From: Paragonimus westermani
Lineage: Eukaryota; Platyhelminthes; Trematoda; Plagiorchiida; Troglotrematidae
NCBI GenBank assembly: GCA_008508345.1
Contig: QNGE01001272.1
Coordinates: forward strand, 78,480-142,479
Length of the DNA: 64,000 nt
Direction of reading: 5' to 3'
Shown piece after piece: positions 42,901-56,347 of this stretch (positions are counted from its first letter, which is position 1; each line of letters begins with the position of its first letter). The notes under the pieces are model-generated. The model ran no database searches. It worked only from the letters and a program-made list of their open reading frames with translations, and had not been told where the DNA came from. The position numbers were made by a program, and so were the translations under genes.

Positions 42901-45900
42901 CAGTTTGCCCAATGAATTTCTACTAGTAGAATAGCATCCCGCGAGAACAGGTCAAATTTCTCGTTTCTTTCTCTCTCTTCCACGTACTCTCTATGTGTTG
43001 TCAGTCCCAGAACGTCACATGTTGCAAAGTAGGGTATCTCACATTGTCCCCATGATAATTGGTGGTGTCTTGTGGTATTTGGGATACACGTGCGATTTAT
43101 CCTTGTAACGCTCTATAGTCCCAATAACTTCGTTATGGATTGGACGAGTCCATCAAACTCACCGGAGTTCATGTGATTGTGAACATGTATCTAAGTTGCA
43201 CACGAAATAACCGGTCCACAGAAAGCTCACAAAGTGAACCAGTGGTATTGTTTGCGAACGAGTCACGTTATTTGGTCGGGCATTTGAGAACAGTCAGCTA
43301 GTGTTTGTACCTAAGATGCTGGCTTCAGCAGTAGCATTATATATGTCACATATCATTAAATATGAACCTTCTGATGTGACTGACTTTATCTTTCGTAAGG
43401 TTTTCCGATGAACCATTTCAGATATTAGAGTCACTGCTGTGGGTCACGATTCACAATACTTACCGACGTAAGTAACTTCCTTCTGATACAGTGAACTATA
43501 TATGCTAACTCTCAAGGAATAGAAATGGTGTCGCGGTCACACCTAGCGTAAAGCGTTCACCAAGTGACTTGAGTAACCTTTAAGAGGATGGACTGATAGA
43601 TGGCAAAATACCGTAAGAATAATCCCTTGTGATTTCCCACTCACTTGTTTGTTGATTCGGGTAATAACTTTGTAGTTCATTACAATTAACTTGAACGTAA
43701 TCAGTTGCGATATCACACTTTTAAATGACGTTTTTATTTAGAGAATAGCTTAGGTAGTTATCTGCGCTCTAATACTCACAATGTTTACTTGAAAAAATTC
43801 TGAACCATTCAATTAATGACTGCCTGGTGCTGCAATAAATGAGAATGAACGTTTACTGTTGAGTAGTGTCAGTGTGGATCATAGTCACATTCTAGAATGC
43901 AAACGTTCCGGTAAGTCCACAGGACAACATTTTCTGTGCATATTTGATTAACTTGACACCGTTCTTTTGTTTTTCCTAAGCAATACACATTGAGGATTTT
44001 TTTCAGCGACCATTCCTTTCGTCACTATTGCTTTTAAACTTGTCGACATCTTTTTTCTCAAACAAGACGTTTTTGCATCAGGTTCAATTTGTTTCATGTA
44101 TACTCATCTTCAATTCGACGTACTGTGATCGATTTCTTCCTCATTGAGACTAATAACGTAGAAACACGACATCCGATAACAATGATTCTATTTTCGTCCT
44201 TCCTGTTTACAACTACTGGATCGTCATTTCTTGAGTATTGAATTTCTGTGCTTATGTCTGTTGGACATACTTTCTTATATGGGACAGCACAACATGTCTG
44301 ACTGAATCTCGCAATAACCGTAGATGATTTATCAGTCTCTTCATGATCTCCTTCGTCAGTTATTTTAGTCTGTCGGTTCCTAATACAAATATATCTGGAA
44401 AAAGGTTGCTCATTAGTTATTCATTCAAGAAAAAGTACATGTGCCATCTCTGAAACTGACAGTCTATGATTGCTAATTTTTGTTGAGACTAATCAGTAAC
44501 GTCACCGATAACTGTACAATCAGTCAGCAGATGAATGATTGTCCTTTAGCCAGTAGGGTGCCATCAAGCTACCATGCTTAACAGTAATATTGCCTATTCT
44601 GTGGAAGTTACTCCGGCTTACCAGTGATCATACAACGATGGGTACCTTGTCATCTTAGATATAGGCAACATAATTAATAGATTGATAGACTGTGTTCCTA
44701 CCACGTAAACCTTATTCATTTAACTCCTGACTTCCCGTGATTAAACACCCGCTGAACGTGCATATTTACATTAAATTAATCACTACATTGGACAGGTTTT
44801 ACCAAATGACATCACGTGTATCCACAATTCCGTACGCCATTTTCAAGTCTCTCATTCACAAATCATCTAATTACGCGCCATCGATGTTGTCATCAGAGTA
44901 GGCATATATGATTAAATGTAAAAAGCGAACACTGAGTGGCGGATATTTACTGTGGGGTTTCAAATCTACACATTGGGACCCGGTGTCAAAACAAAGGATA
45001 GCGAAAAAATTACACATCAGTTCCCGGTCGTCAGCAAGTTTTACCGCTCGTCTCCGCCGTATTTATGTGACAGATTGGGTGTGGTGAGTGTCGTGGTCGA
45101 TGTGTTTATGGAAAGCGTTGAACGAGAAGATCGATTTAAGGTCTAGTCGTCCCTGCTTCCATTTTACTACTTCGATCACCTTGGCATCCGCCAGCTTGAC
45201 CTTATGACTTTTGTTCAAGCATATATATATATATAAAGCATGAAATCCTAAAATTCACCTGTGATTGTTTCTGTACGCGTAACATTGTGTCTGGACTGCC
45301 ATGTACTGGTTCGTTGGCGAAGCGATCCGCAGATTATAGTGATGTATTCTATTCCTGAATGTAGCAATCTGGTGAATCCCACAATTTGTGACAAATATGT
45401 ATTTGTGTTGATTTGCGGAGCCGGAATTTTGAGTGAACTTGGTTTTAGTAAGCCAGATTACGGAAAAACGCTCTGAAATCTATTCTGGTAAATGTTTCTT
45501 CATACTAAATTTCAAAAACCTTCCGATTTTGCCGAAGTAGTCAGCGTTACAGCAACACATCTTTTGAAAAAATGTGACATGATTTACCACTAATTGGTTG
45601 TTTTCCTCTGGTTGAAAGTGATGGTGGTTAGCTAGCTCGATTAGTGACGGTCTTCCCAACAATAACCTGGTACTGTCCGTGTCTACCGATGAATTACATT
45701 TGGTGTGCGTTAACCGGTAACAGCTTCGAGCAACCAAAAAGCTCGTCCACTAAAATATCCAACGAACACATTTTCAACGAACTCGGACGATGGGGCCTTC
45801 TATCTGATTAGTTTGCTGCTTATAAAATGAGTATATCGACTGGTCCAAACTGGTCAGTTTATTCCATGCTATTCTTGTGGCTGATGCAAACTATCAAGCT

Positions 45901-47246
45901 TTGAAAGATCCGATTCGAATGACGTTACCGACTACTAATAATCACCGCTCTTTGTAGAATTAAGATAGTTTCGATCTTGTGATTATTTGTGAGAAGTCAA
46001 ATTCAACCAATTGAAGAGTGATGAGTACAAACAGTTGTTTTTATGTCTTTTTCCGTAATTGTGTGAGCTAAAAGATCCGGAGGGAGAACAGAAACAGTTT
46101 GTCTCCCTTTGACAGTTCAGAATGTAAAGAACATTGGCTACAGTGTCTACCGCTATCACTTAAATTATTGTCCTATTTCATTTAAGATTTTGAAAAAAAC
46201 ATGGGATAGAAGAATTAATATTGCACTGAAATGTTATCACCACGTATGAAACATAATACTGATACGGCTGCAGTGAAGTGACGTCAAAACAGCAGCTTCA
46301 AAATATTAAACATGAAAATTTGGAAATTTGGAAAATTCGTTCACAAATTGTGATGCATCATACGGCGTGTTAGAATTGCAGTGTTCTTCTTTCCTGAGAG
46401 GTCTTTGTAGACATCTGATTCCTGATTACTGTTAACCTCGTTCTGTCTCCGCGGTTCTGGGTGACTTGCTGTTCTCAGGTGACATTGCATAACAAGTCTG
46501 GATTTTTAGTCCATGAGAAATTGGGCCATACCGACGAGGTCATGACGACAAACACATACGGGTATGATGAAAACTTCACGTTTAACGTTATTAGAAGCTA
46601 GAGTCACTTGCAGCTGCTGTCTCACGCGCTCACTCTGTGCATCATGCACCGAGCACATCCCACAGTCTGGTCAAAGAGTTGCTGAATACCCCCACGTGCA
46701 CATTCGTGTTCTACAACCCATTATCACATTCCTGCAAATACACGCAAAAGCAGACACCATCTATACACCTAACTAGTTGGAATGTTTTAAGTGGATGTGA
46801 GTCGATGCTGTCAAAACACGCATATTCTGAATCCGGATCGGGACACCGGTAGGACCGGACACGGACGCAAGAAGACGCACCAGAAGACGTGGTCACGGAG
46901 AACAAAAAAATCAAGCCTGTACACCAGCCTCCGCATTAAAAAGTATCAATTTAACAACCTTCCTTTACCATCTCTAAAATGTCGTTATTTCTTTCCAGTA
47001 AACATTCCTTGGAAAAGCGGCACTGTACCCGAGTGTAGCTGTTGTTGGAGCTCGTCAATAATGAATATCCTTGCAACGAATGAGAATGGGATTCTGACAG
47101 CGTTTCCATGAGGCATCCCTGTTGATCACAGCGAATTTGACCCCACAATGGGCAAGAGAGAACTGTCGTGTTGTGGAGAGCGAACGCGCAACTGACGACC
47201 ACTAAAAATAAACAGACATGAGAATCTTGCATCATACTAAAGGAGG
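39990..47246. other. 7.2-kb AT-rich stretch without recognisable genes
   Basis: Open stretches of 60-110 codons occur (for example 44952-45146 + and 46951-47286 -), but none carries a domain I recognise. A run of nine G lies at 40760-40768 and an (AT)n tract at 45221-45235. A host regulatory or intronic segment would look the same; nothing can be claimed. Confidence 0.45.
45221..45235. repeat. (AT)n microsatellite
   Basis: About 7.5 AT units interrupt otherwise unremarkable sequence. Confidence 0.8.
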
Positions 47247-50235
47247 CTGACTGGAGAGTAAGTGAGAGTGCGAAGGCTGCGAGCACTTTTGAGTGATGTA
47301 CAACTCATATCAACCAAATCCTCTACTAGTACGTAACATCATTATTTGTCATGCGAAACTCCAGTTATCATGGATGGAGAATCCACTACACACTCATGAT
47401 GATATTGAAAATTCCCAGTAGCACTTGCCAAACTAGTGTTGTAAGCCAAGAACGCGAACGACGCAAGAATTGTTCATTCAGGAAATCAGCACATGAGGCG
47501 CAAGCTTCGAAACCACATCAAACAAAATCACCCATTTGCATATGACATCGATTCAAAAGCGTCACGGTTGCCACTGCTGCTAATGCCCAGCGCATGTGTG
47601 GAAAAAACCGTTTCATGTCAAAAGGCACTTCAGTGTGTCTTGTATTTTTCCCGCTTACTCCAATACCCAAATGCACATGCCTGCCTGACTGTTCACTGGT
47701 AGCGTGAGTAGTATGGTACGGTTGCTCATCATCACCACATTGATTGTAAGGAAAGTTGTTTGTCACAGCATGGAAATCTAGTAGTTACCATTTTCACGGA
47801 TACAAACCAAATATTTGAATGGCCTTCAGTTTGTAATTCTGGATAGTACTGAACAGACAATTCTGTCTGGGATCAACCCGCGAAACGTTGTGACACATCA
47901 CCTAGTTAATTTTGCAGGTGACCTATCAGTAAGAGGCAGAGACCAACTGGCGGATCAAATGCTCTTATTGAGAACTAACACAATAAGTCACATGTTCTTA
48001 GGAAGTTACCTGGGAAAATAAATAGTTTAGATGGTTTGAACCGGATTGGGCCCACTGGGTGAACAGACAGGCAAATGTGTGTATTCAAACCCAACAGTGA
48101 TTACAAACAGCTGGATTCAGCGATCGCTGAAGAAGCGATAGACAGAGGTTTCGACCCTGTTGCATTTTATCAGCAATATGCCTGTTGCATAGCACAAGTC
48201 ATGATCCCTTTTTAAATACCACCACGAGAGATCACCTTCATAAATGATACTGAAGAGAAAGAGCAGGATAGAAAAAGACGTCAATCCATTTGCTGGTGGG
48301 ATCAATCATACGTGAAAACCTACCCCAAACCTTCTTGGAGCAGTGAGAGATGTATATTAACTCGCAGTCCCGTCACAAGCGGATACTTAATTTCAGTGTT
48401 TGAGGAAACCAAACGAAGCAAACAAGGAAAGTAAAGCGGTGGTTCCAATATTCACATAAAAGTGGTGTACACTATCTGTACTAAATTCTCTAACAGAGAC
48501 CGATATGTAGTCTAGCAATTTAAACTGTTTCCGTGGCCCAAGCTCAATCGATAGATCCCAACCGTGGTACTACGGGTTGGGGTTAGCAAAACAATTGAAC
48601 CGTGCAGGCAATCCGAACTTTCTTCCCGATTGAATGTGGATGAGCATTTTGAAATGTCACTTCGGTCACTCCCGACGTGACGTCGTTGACATGATGGTCA
48701 AAACGGTTCCCTTTTCGATTAAGGCCAGCTGAAAAGACAGGTTGAACACGATGTCTGTCACCACTTGATAATGATGTTCGAATTATGTGACGTCAATATA
48801 ATACTTTTAGAGTGATCTTGTGATGGTAAAGATCGATCATTCGATCACCTAATCATGGTGCACAGTCTGCAGTGTTCGAGTCACCTACTCCATACGCCGA
48901 TTGAGCGTTTACCGCATCGAGCATTAGATAATGAGACCACTAAAAACGGGAAAAACCACGCGGTGATCAAGCAAAGGTTAAGTACGGAAAACCCGGCTTA
49001 CATTCCAAAAAGTGGGTAGGTGCCCACTGCCTGCCTAACATCAATGTGGACACCCAGACTGCTGACAGAAATCGCCATCCCATATGGTGATCTATTGCAA
49101 GCAAAAGAATAACCCCGTTGATACAAATTTCCACTATTTCCTCAACCCCAATTCATTTATTTCCAACAACTATCTAGAACCCAGCTTCTTTCAACACAAT
49201 TCGAAATCTGAGTTTACAAGCACTGTGTCGCACGAATTACTCCATGACAGATTTCGGTACATCTTTACGAGCGCTTGAAATTTGTCAGATCAAATTACAC
49301 TGAAATGTCAATTGTCTATCGATGCATAGATCCTACAGTTACCAGGGCAATGAGAGGGTGGCAAACAGTTCTTTCGGATGCACAGGATGGGCCTGTTCAT
49401 TTTGATGACAACCGCCTCAACATATCGAAGAAGGCGTGAGTTGGTGATTGTGTAGATGATCTTGCCCTCCGGCCATGTCCAGTTGACGGCACTTCAACAA
49501 GTGTCGGGCAATGGCCGAGACAGACTGCTTGCAGGTTCGGGTGGTGGCGGTGGCGACTAGCGCAGCATCGATCGGTTGTGTAATCTGGCGTTTGAACCAA
49601 CTCGGCGTGTGTTCAGTAATCATTGGGTGCAACTGGCGCTCGGTTCTGCCAATTTAGGTGAGTCCACACCAACATTGATTTTGACAGGCAGCATGGGGTT
49701 TGGCGGACGGAGACACCGGTTGTTTGACTGTGAATGTGGTGATGCAATCGATTGTGTAAAATAGAACCTAGTGAGCAGCATTACGGACTCTGAAGACAGT
49801 TCCGTCGTAGTCAGCTCACATCATCCCCTACGAGGGGAAGATTCAGAGCCACTAACTTCCTGGAAATGTCTAGCTTCACCTGTTCCTGTCCAGTTGGTTG
49901 ACTGAATTTCTATTGAACCAAGAGGGATATCCGTTTTGAATAGCACGTCCTGCGGATTATTCAGTTCAGTCTTCAGCATTTCGACAGCGCAAATGCGTCT
50001 AATCCTCTCAGATAGTTTTCGGACTAGGATAGGTATATGACTGATCGGCACGGAGCTGTTGAAGTGCAAGTGCTGACCAGTCAATGTGTTTTCCCGAAAC
50101 ACTTACCTGTGGATGATACCATCTAATCTTCCAATCATGGGGATATTGGGAAAGGCTGACGAATTATCGTGTTATTCAATCAGGATCATACGAATATTGC
50201 TGTGTAATGTGTTCGTTCCACGAACGCCGTTAATT
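47247..50235. repeat. Left arm of 8.3-kb palindrome (2989 bp)
   Basis: Every stretch I compared matches the reverse complement of 52559-55547, with the axis at 51397. All mirrored open stretches encode the same residues (for example 49821-50102 against 52692-52973, and 47518-47766 against 55028-55276). The outer edge is sharp at 47247. Near the inner edge (50215-50235) a few mismatches appear and identity ends. The arm contains the C-terminal half of a Penelope-like element (to about 49338) and about 2.1 kb beyond it with no recognised gene. Confidence 0.9.
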
Positions 50236-51525
50236 TTTGGGTGCCAGTTGTTCGCAGTATTTCGTCCACCTACAGTCTTTATGGCAAGAATCCATCCGGA
50301 ACACTGGAAGCTTGGCTTCCAAACTTATCGGTGAATGTATAGGCTAGGATTTTTCTTAAGATACTTCCCATATGTACTCCGTCTATTTGTCTGTAAGGTT
50401 CATTTTGAATCAGGAGACTAAGAGTTGAGGTGCGCAGATGAAAGGAACGTTCAAGTTCCCTAGTGGACAAAGTGTTATATATATATATATAGTGGTGATC
50501 TTCAATATAATCCCGTAGATACCGGACCGTTTCGCGCAGTGGAACGTTGGTAAATAGATTTGTTATCGACCGAGGCAAGTTGTTCCTGTCCTGTGTTTAC
50601 GGTGTGCTATGAGTTGGCTAGTTCCAAATTGTCCTCCATGTTATATTTGCTCAACGAATTGTGTACTGGTCTTAAAAGGTTTAACAGCCATTTGGTGAGT
50701 ACGTAATGCGATGCGTTGGCCATGGATAAGTTTGGTCTCAGAGGAATGTTTGGTTTTTGCTTCTTTAGAAGACCATAACGTCGATGCGTTACAATTTTCA
50801 TGATTGCTATTGATCAAAACGTAGCCTCTGATAAATCGACCTTCCAGCAGAGTCTGTAATTCCTCCATCACTCGCCTTACTGTGTAGAGGGGACATCTTG
50901 TTTATGCGTGCCGCACGATCCCGAATCATCATTCCGAAAGTTTTGATCGACTGAACAATAAGTAATGATTTACTCAACTTCAACCCGTTCAGTGCGTGCG
51001 TCCGCTGCATGCTTAGCAACGTCTTTTGTCTACCTGACATAATTCGATATTCCTGTTCTATATCTACAAAGTTACTTTCAGTCACTTTCTGTTTTCATCT
51101 TAAGTCGCATCCAGATCAGAAAACTTCTCAGCTATGATTTCGAACTGAGCGTGGGCTTCGAGAACAATTATCCTTCCCGGAGGTGTACAGAATTTCCGTC
51201 CACACGGTAATGCCTCGATTTGCTGAATCGACGAGAGATTTAAAGCATTCTTTGATAAATTCTTAGGATTTGTAGGTTCCGTCAAACTGTGTTTTGAGTG
51301 ATTTATCACAAATGACTAAGAACACTAGTTTCAGTCTCACGTTAAGCACCATGACCAAAGTTCGGGGATTTAATTCGATATACCAAAAAGGGTCTTTCCA
51401 GTATTTGGCGTTCCCGAACGTAGGTTGCACGGTATACGGTCAGTCTTTCTGATGCCTCATCGATATAACGTTCGATAATGCGCTTGTGATTACTGTTAGT
51501 AGATCTCATCTGGTCTGCTCGCAAT
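49338..51525 (-). pseudogene. Penelope-like element PLE-2, decayed
   Basis: On the reverse strand, the N-terminal PLE motif is decayed at about 51300 (SKHSLTEP, later LSKNALN). It is followed by LKKQKPNIPLRPNLSM (51 kb to 50.7 kb), LSKYNMEDNLELA, LFTNVPLRETVRYL at about 50560 and EPYRQIDGVHMGS near 50390. The YVDD segment is missing. Across the arm boundary the C-terminal part continues: ENTLTGQHLHFNSSVPIS (50095), SERIRRIC, then a GIY-YIG remnant CWCGLT-stop-IGRTERQL near 49650, EHTPSWF, and PKELFATLSLPW at about 49350. Several stops and frame changes are present. Confidence 0.75.
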
Positions 51526-52558
51526 AGTTTGCAGTACGTGATAGAGTGAATTCACCAACGAATGCACCCATGAAAAATTTAATGCGTACAACTTTGTTTC
51601 ACAATCCCACAGTTGACAAACACAAGCTCATCGAGGCGCTTGTTCGGGAGGCTGTGGCGTAGAATTGCAAAGCAATATTTTTTGATGATAAATTAGAAAA
51701 ATTAAAGTCAGAAACGCTATGTTTCACAATTTATGCCGTGACAGAATTAACTGCAACTTTACGAGTACCTACTACAGACTGCTAACCGGTTAGCAGAGCT
51801 CCTGAAGCCAGTTCGTGTCTCGTTTGCCAAATATACCACAACAGGCAACCTTAAACTGTTCAAATTGTTGGACACCATAGACACACGACAAAAATAACTT
51901 GCTTTCGTGATTATCCAATCTTTGTTTGAAAATGTTGTACTGAGAGAAACGATTCAGTATTTAGTAAACAGTATTGGAGAACACGACATAAACATCGGTT
52001 TGTCAGCACCGAACTAGAGCGTTTCTTGTGTGCGCATTGTGAGTAGTGACTTTCTGTTTCGAGGTAAAGCCTATAGACAAATCGACAGTGTAGCTGTGAG
52101 AAACCACTTGGTGTAAATTCTAGTCGATGTTTTTGTCTCTAACCCTGAAAACCAAGTCTTCGGTTTTCCGAGTTTATTCTCGCTATACAAGAGGTACGTT
52201 GACGAAGTACTTGTGCCGACAGCAAATATTGGCAACCTTAGGCGTGATAAACATTTTGCTCAATAATATTCACAGCATCTTCAAGGAGAAGCACGAGAAC
52301 TCTCCCGTTTCCTGACTGTTGCTGAACTACTCCTATTATGTGTGGATGTGACCATATATTTCGTATCATATCAGGTCCGGTCAATCGCAAGAACACCTTG
52401 TACGTGCTTTGGAGAAAGCCGACTGATATGAACTTATCATACGGTGTAACTCAGTTCGATATGTAAACCAAACTTTTCGTACAAAAAATGTGCAAACTAG
52501 TCACAAACGCCAGATTGCACGACCTATACCGCGACAGATTTCGCTGCATCTTTAACAA
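50236..52558. other. Palindrome spacer (2323 bp) holding two diverged RT halves head to head
   Basis: The spacer is not itself palindromic at base level, but it encodes related Penelope-type RT segments in opposite directions: - strand from 51525 and + strand from about 51690. Their N-terminal parts are recognisably homologous but strongly diverged, in contrast to the arms. It also contains an (AT)n tract (50476-50491). A stretch at 52514-52554 is similar to 49224-49267 within the left arm (GACAGATTTCG and CATCTTTA shared). Confidence 0.75.
50476..50491. repeat. (TA)n microsatellite in the palindrome spacer
   Basis: Eight TA units fall within the decayed RT of PLE-2, where the reading frame runs through them as alternating Tyr and Ile. 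Confidence 0.8.
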
Positions 52559-53456
52559 TATTAACGGCGTGGGTGGGACGAACACATTACACAGCAATAT
52601 TCGTATGATCCTGATTGAATAACACGATAATTCGTCAGCCTTTCCCAATATCCCCATGATTGGAAGATTAGATGGTATCATCCACAGGTAAGTGTTTCGG
52701 GAAAACACATTGACTGGTCAGCACTTGCACTTCAACAGCTCCGTGCCGATCAGTCATATACCTATCCTAGTCCGAAAACTATCTGAGAGGATTAGACGCA
52801 TTTGCGCTGTCGAAATGCTGAAGACTGAACTGAATAATCCGCAGGACGTGCTATTCAAAACGGATATCCCTCTTGGTTCAATAGAAATTCAGTCAACCAA
52901 CTGGACAGGAACAGGTGAAGCTAGACATTTCCAGGAAGTTAGTGGCTCTGAATCTTCCCCTCGTAGGGGATGATGTGAGCTGACTACGACGGAACTGTCT
53001 TCAGAGTCCGTAATGCTGCTCACTAGGTTCTATTTTACACAATCGATTGCATCACCACATTCACAGTCAAACAACCGGTGTCTCCGTCCGCCAAACCCCA
53101 TGCTGCCTGTCAAAATCAATGTTGGTGTGGACTCACCTAAATTGGCAGAACCGAGCGCCAGTTGCACCCAATGATTACTGAACACACGCCGAGTTGGTTC
53201 AAACGCCAGATTACACAACCGATCGATGCTGCGCTAGTCGCCACCGCCACCACCCGAACCTGCAAGCAGTCTGTCTCGGCCATTGCCCGACACTTGTTGA
53301 AGTGCCGTCAACTGGACATGGCCGGAGGGCAAGATCATCTACACAATCACCAACTCACGCCTTCTTCGATATGTTGAGGCGGTTGTCATCAAAATGAACA
53401 GGCCCATCCTGTGCATCCGAAAGAACTGTTTGCCACCCTCTCATTGCCCTGGTAAC
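51690..53456 (+). pseudogene. Penelope-like element PLE-3, decayed
   Basis: The + strand reads NRLAELLKPVRVSFAKY at about 51783, then SLFENVVLRETIQYL near 51930, a decayed YRQID segment near 52070 and, near 52180, SRYTRGTLTKYL, where a YVDD-type motif C is expected, followed by LLNNIHSIFKEKHEN. Catalytic Asp residues of motif C are therefore gone. After 52559 it enters the right arm and shares ENTLTGQHLHFNSS, the GIY-YIG remnant and PKELFATLSLPW base for base with PLE-2. Confidence 0.75.
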
Positions 53457-55547
53457 TGTAGGATCTATGCATCGATAGACAATTGACATTTCAGTGTAAT
53501 TTGATCTGACAAATTTCAAGCGCTCGTAAAGATGTACCGAAATCTGTCATGGAGTAATTCGTGCGACACAGTGCTTGTAAACTCAGATTTCGAATTGTGT
53601 TGAAAGAAGCTGGGTTCTAGATAGTTGTTGGAAATAAATGAATTGGGGTTGAGGAAATAGTGGAAATTTGTATCAACGGGGTTATTCTTTTGCTTGCAAT
53701 AGATCACCATATGGGATGGCGATTTCTGTCAGCAGTCTGGGTGTCCACATTGATGTTAGGCAGGCAGTGGGCACCTACCCACTTTTTGGAATGTAAGCCG
53801 GGTTTTCCGTACTTAACCTTTGCTTGATCACCGCGTGGTTTTTCCCGTTTTTAGTGGTCTCATTATCTAATGCTCGATGCGGTAAACGCTCAATCGGCGT
53901 ATGGAGTAGGTGACTCGAACACTGCAGACTGTGCACCATGATTAGGTGATCGAATGATCGATCTTTACCATCACAAGATCACTCTAAAAGTATTATATTG
54001 ACGTCACATAATTCGAACATCATTATCAAGTGGTGACAGACATCGTGTTCAACCTGTCTTTTCAGCTGGCCTTAATCGAAAAGGGAACCGTTTTGACCAT
54101 CATGTCAACGACGTCACGTCGGGAGTGACCGAAGTGACATTTCAAAATGCTCATCCACATTCAATCGGGAAGAAAGTTCGGATTGCCTGCACGGTTCAAT
54201 TGTTTTGCTAACCCCAACCCGTAGTACCACGGTTGGGATCTATCGATTGAGCTTGGGCCACGGAAACAGTTTAAATTGCTAGACTACATATCGGTCTCTG
54301 TTAGAGAATTTAGTACAGATAGTGTACACCACTTTTATGTGAATATTGGAACCACCGCTTTACTTTCCTTGTTTGCTTCGTTTGGTTTCCTCAAACACTG
54401 AAATTAAGTATCCGCTTGTGACGGGACTGCGAGTTAATATACATCTCTCACTGCTCCAAGAAGGTTTGGGGTAGGTTTTCACGTATGATTGATCCCACCA
54501 GCAAATGGATTGACGTCTTTTTCTATCCTGCTCTTTCTCTTCAGTATCATTTATGAAGGTGATCTCTCGTGGTGGTATTTAAAAAGGGATCATGACTTGT
54601 GCTATGCAACAGGCATATTGCTGATAAAATGCAACAGGGTCGAAACCTCTGTCTATCGCTTCTTCAGCGATCGCTGAATCCAGCTGTTTGTAATCACTGT
54701 TGGGTTTGAATACACACATTTGCCTGTCTGTTCACCCAGTGGGCCCAATCCGGTTCAAACCATCTAAACTATTTATTTTCCCAGGTAACTTCCTAAGAAC
54801 ATGTGACTTATTGTGTTAGTTCTCAATAAGAGCATTTGATCCGCCAGTTGGTCTCTGCCTCTTACTGATAGGTCACCTGCAAAATTAACTAGGTGATGTG
54901 TCACAACGTTTCGCGGGTTGATCCCAGACAGAATTGTCTGTTCAGTACTATCCAGAATTACAAACTGAAGGCCATTCAAATATTTGGTTTGTATCCGTGA
55001 AAATGGTAACTACTAGATTTCCATGCTGTGACAAACAACTTTCCTTACAATCAATGTGGTGATGATGAGCAACCGTACCATACTACTCACGCTACCAGTG
55101 AACAGTCAGGCAGGCATGTGCATTTGGGTATTGGAGTAAGCGGGAAAAATACAAGACACACTGAAGTGCCTTTTGACATGAAACGGTTTTTTCCACACAT
55201 GCGCTGGGCATTAGCAGCAGTGGCAACCGTGACGCTTTTGAATCGATGTCATATGCAAATGGGTGATTTTGTTTGATGTGGTTTCGAAGCTTGCGCCTCA
55301 TGTGCTGATTTCCTGAATGAACAATTCTTGCGTCGTTCGCGTTCTTGGCTTACAACACTAGTTTGGCAAGTGCTACTGGGAATTTTCAATATCATCATGA
55401 GTGTGTAGTGGATTCTCCATCCATGATAACTGGAGTTTCGCATGACAAATAATGATGTTACGTACTAGTAGAGGATTTGGTTGATATGAGTTGTACATCA
55501 CTCAAAAGTGCTCGCAGCCTTCGCACTCTCACTTACTCTCCAGTCAG
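52559..55547. repeat. Right arm of 8.3-kb palindrome
   Basis: Reverse complement of 47247-50235; see that entry. It lies in the same orientation as PLE-3, whose 3' half occupies its first 900 bp. The outer edge is at CAGTCAG (55541-55547), after which homology stops. Confidence 0.9.
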
Positions 55548-56270
55548 TCCCTTTTATTAAGAAGTAAGATACTTTGTTCGGTTGCTTTTGTGACAAATAA
55601 TTATTTTACGTACTGGTGGAGGATTTGTTTTATATGATTCAACGTGCAAAGTAAAATATCCATCCTGATCGTTGTTGATGTAAATAAACTTGACGGGTAG
55701 CTGGAATCATTATTTCGCATTTCATCTGTTACTGTTCCAAATTGTTGGGCCACACCTTGGTGACAACATTGCAACAAGCTGACATTTTTAATCACACCCA
55801 GTGTACCAAATAGAAATCACACCTTTTCGTCCGCAAACGGAGGTGTAGGAAATATTACTTCAGCGGAACGTCTTATCCTGTGGACAAGACAAGAATGATG
55901 CAGACCATGAGATAGCACATTCTGTCCAGGCACAGATGAATGGACACATTCAATTAGGCTGAAGCATTTGACAGGCAACGGGAGACCCGAAATAGTAGTA
56001 TGCAGACATTAGTGTTCGTGAATCTTGGAGCAACTGCTCTCTATGGATGCCGCACACCGAAAGTGTTCAGTTAGCCCAACAATGAATAGAGCACATTTTA
56101 TTGGCCTCTATTTTCGCAAGATAACACATGATCAAAATGGGTCACAAAAATTCTCTATAATATGATCAAACTTGTCCAAGGTGGACCATATCTACAAGTT
56201 GGAATAATTAATTTTCAGATGTTTATATGCACTCCACTGAAGTGTCAAAATAGTGGTTACAGATTACAAG
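55548..56270. other. Unrecognised flank of the palindrome
   Basis: No ORF with a recognisable domain and no copy of other repeats in the window. Confidence 0.4.
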
Positions 56271-56274
56271 TTGA

Positions 56275-56347
56275 TTACCGATAAACAGATTGAGAATAAC
56301 ACAACTTGCTCTTAAAGTTGTGTTATTCTCAATCTGTTTATCAGTAA
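56275..56347. repeat. Hairpin with 33-bp arms and 7-nt loop
   Basis: The left arm TTACCGATAAACAG...ACAACTT (56275-56307) and right arm (56315-56347) are reverse complements with one mismatch; the loop is GCTCTTA. It lies inside the second copy of the short repeat found at 39502-39647, in inverse orientation (about 56290-56420). The 39.6-kb copy keeps only one arm-like half. Confidence 0.85.

Noticed and set aside
45040..45150. Possible extra MULE scrap (CGATTTAAGGTC shared with MULE-2)
   Set aside because: Only about a dozen bases match and no collinear neighbours were found.
54620..54690. Second hammerhead-like motif in the palindrome arm (CTGATAA...TCGAAAC)
   Set aside because: The core differs from CTGATGA and I could not form a convincing stem II.
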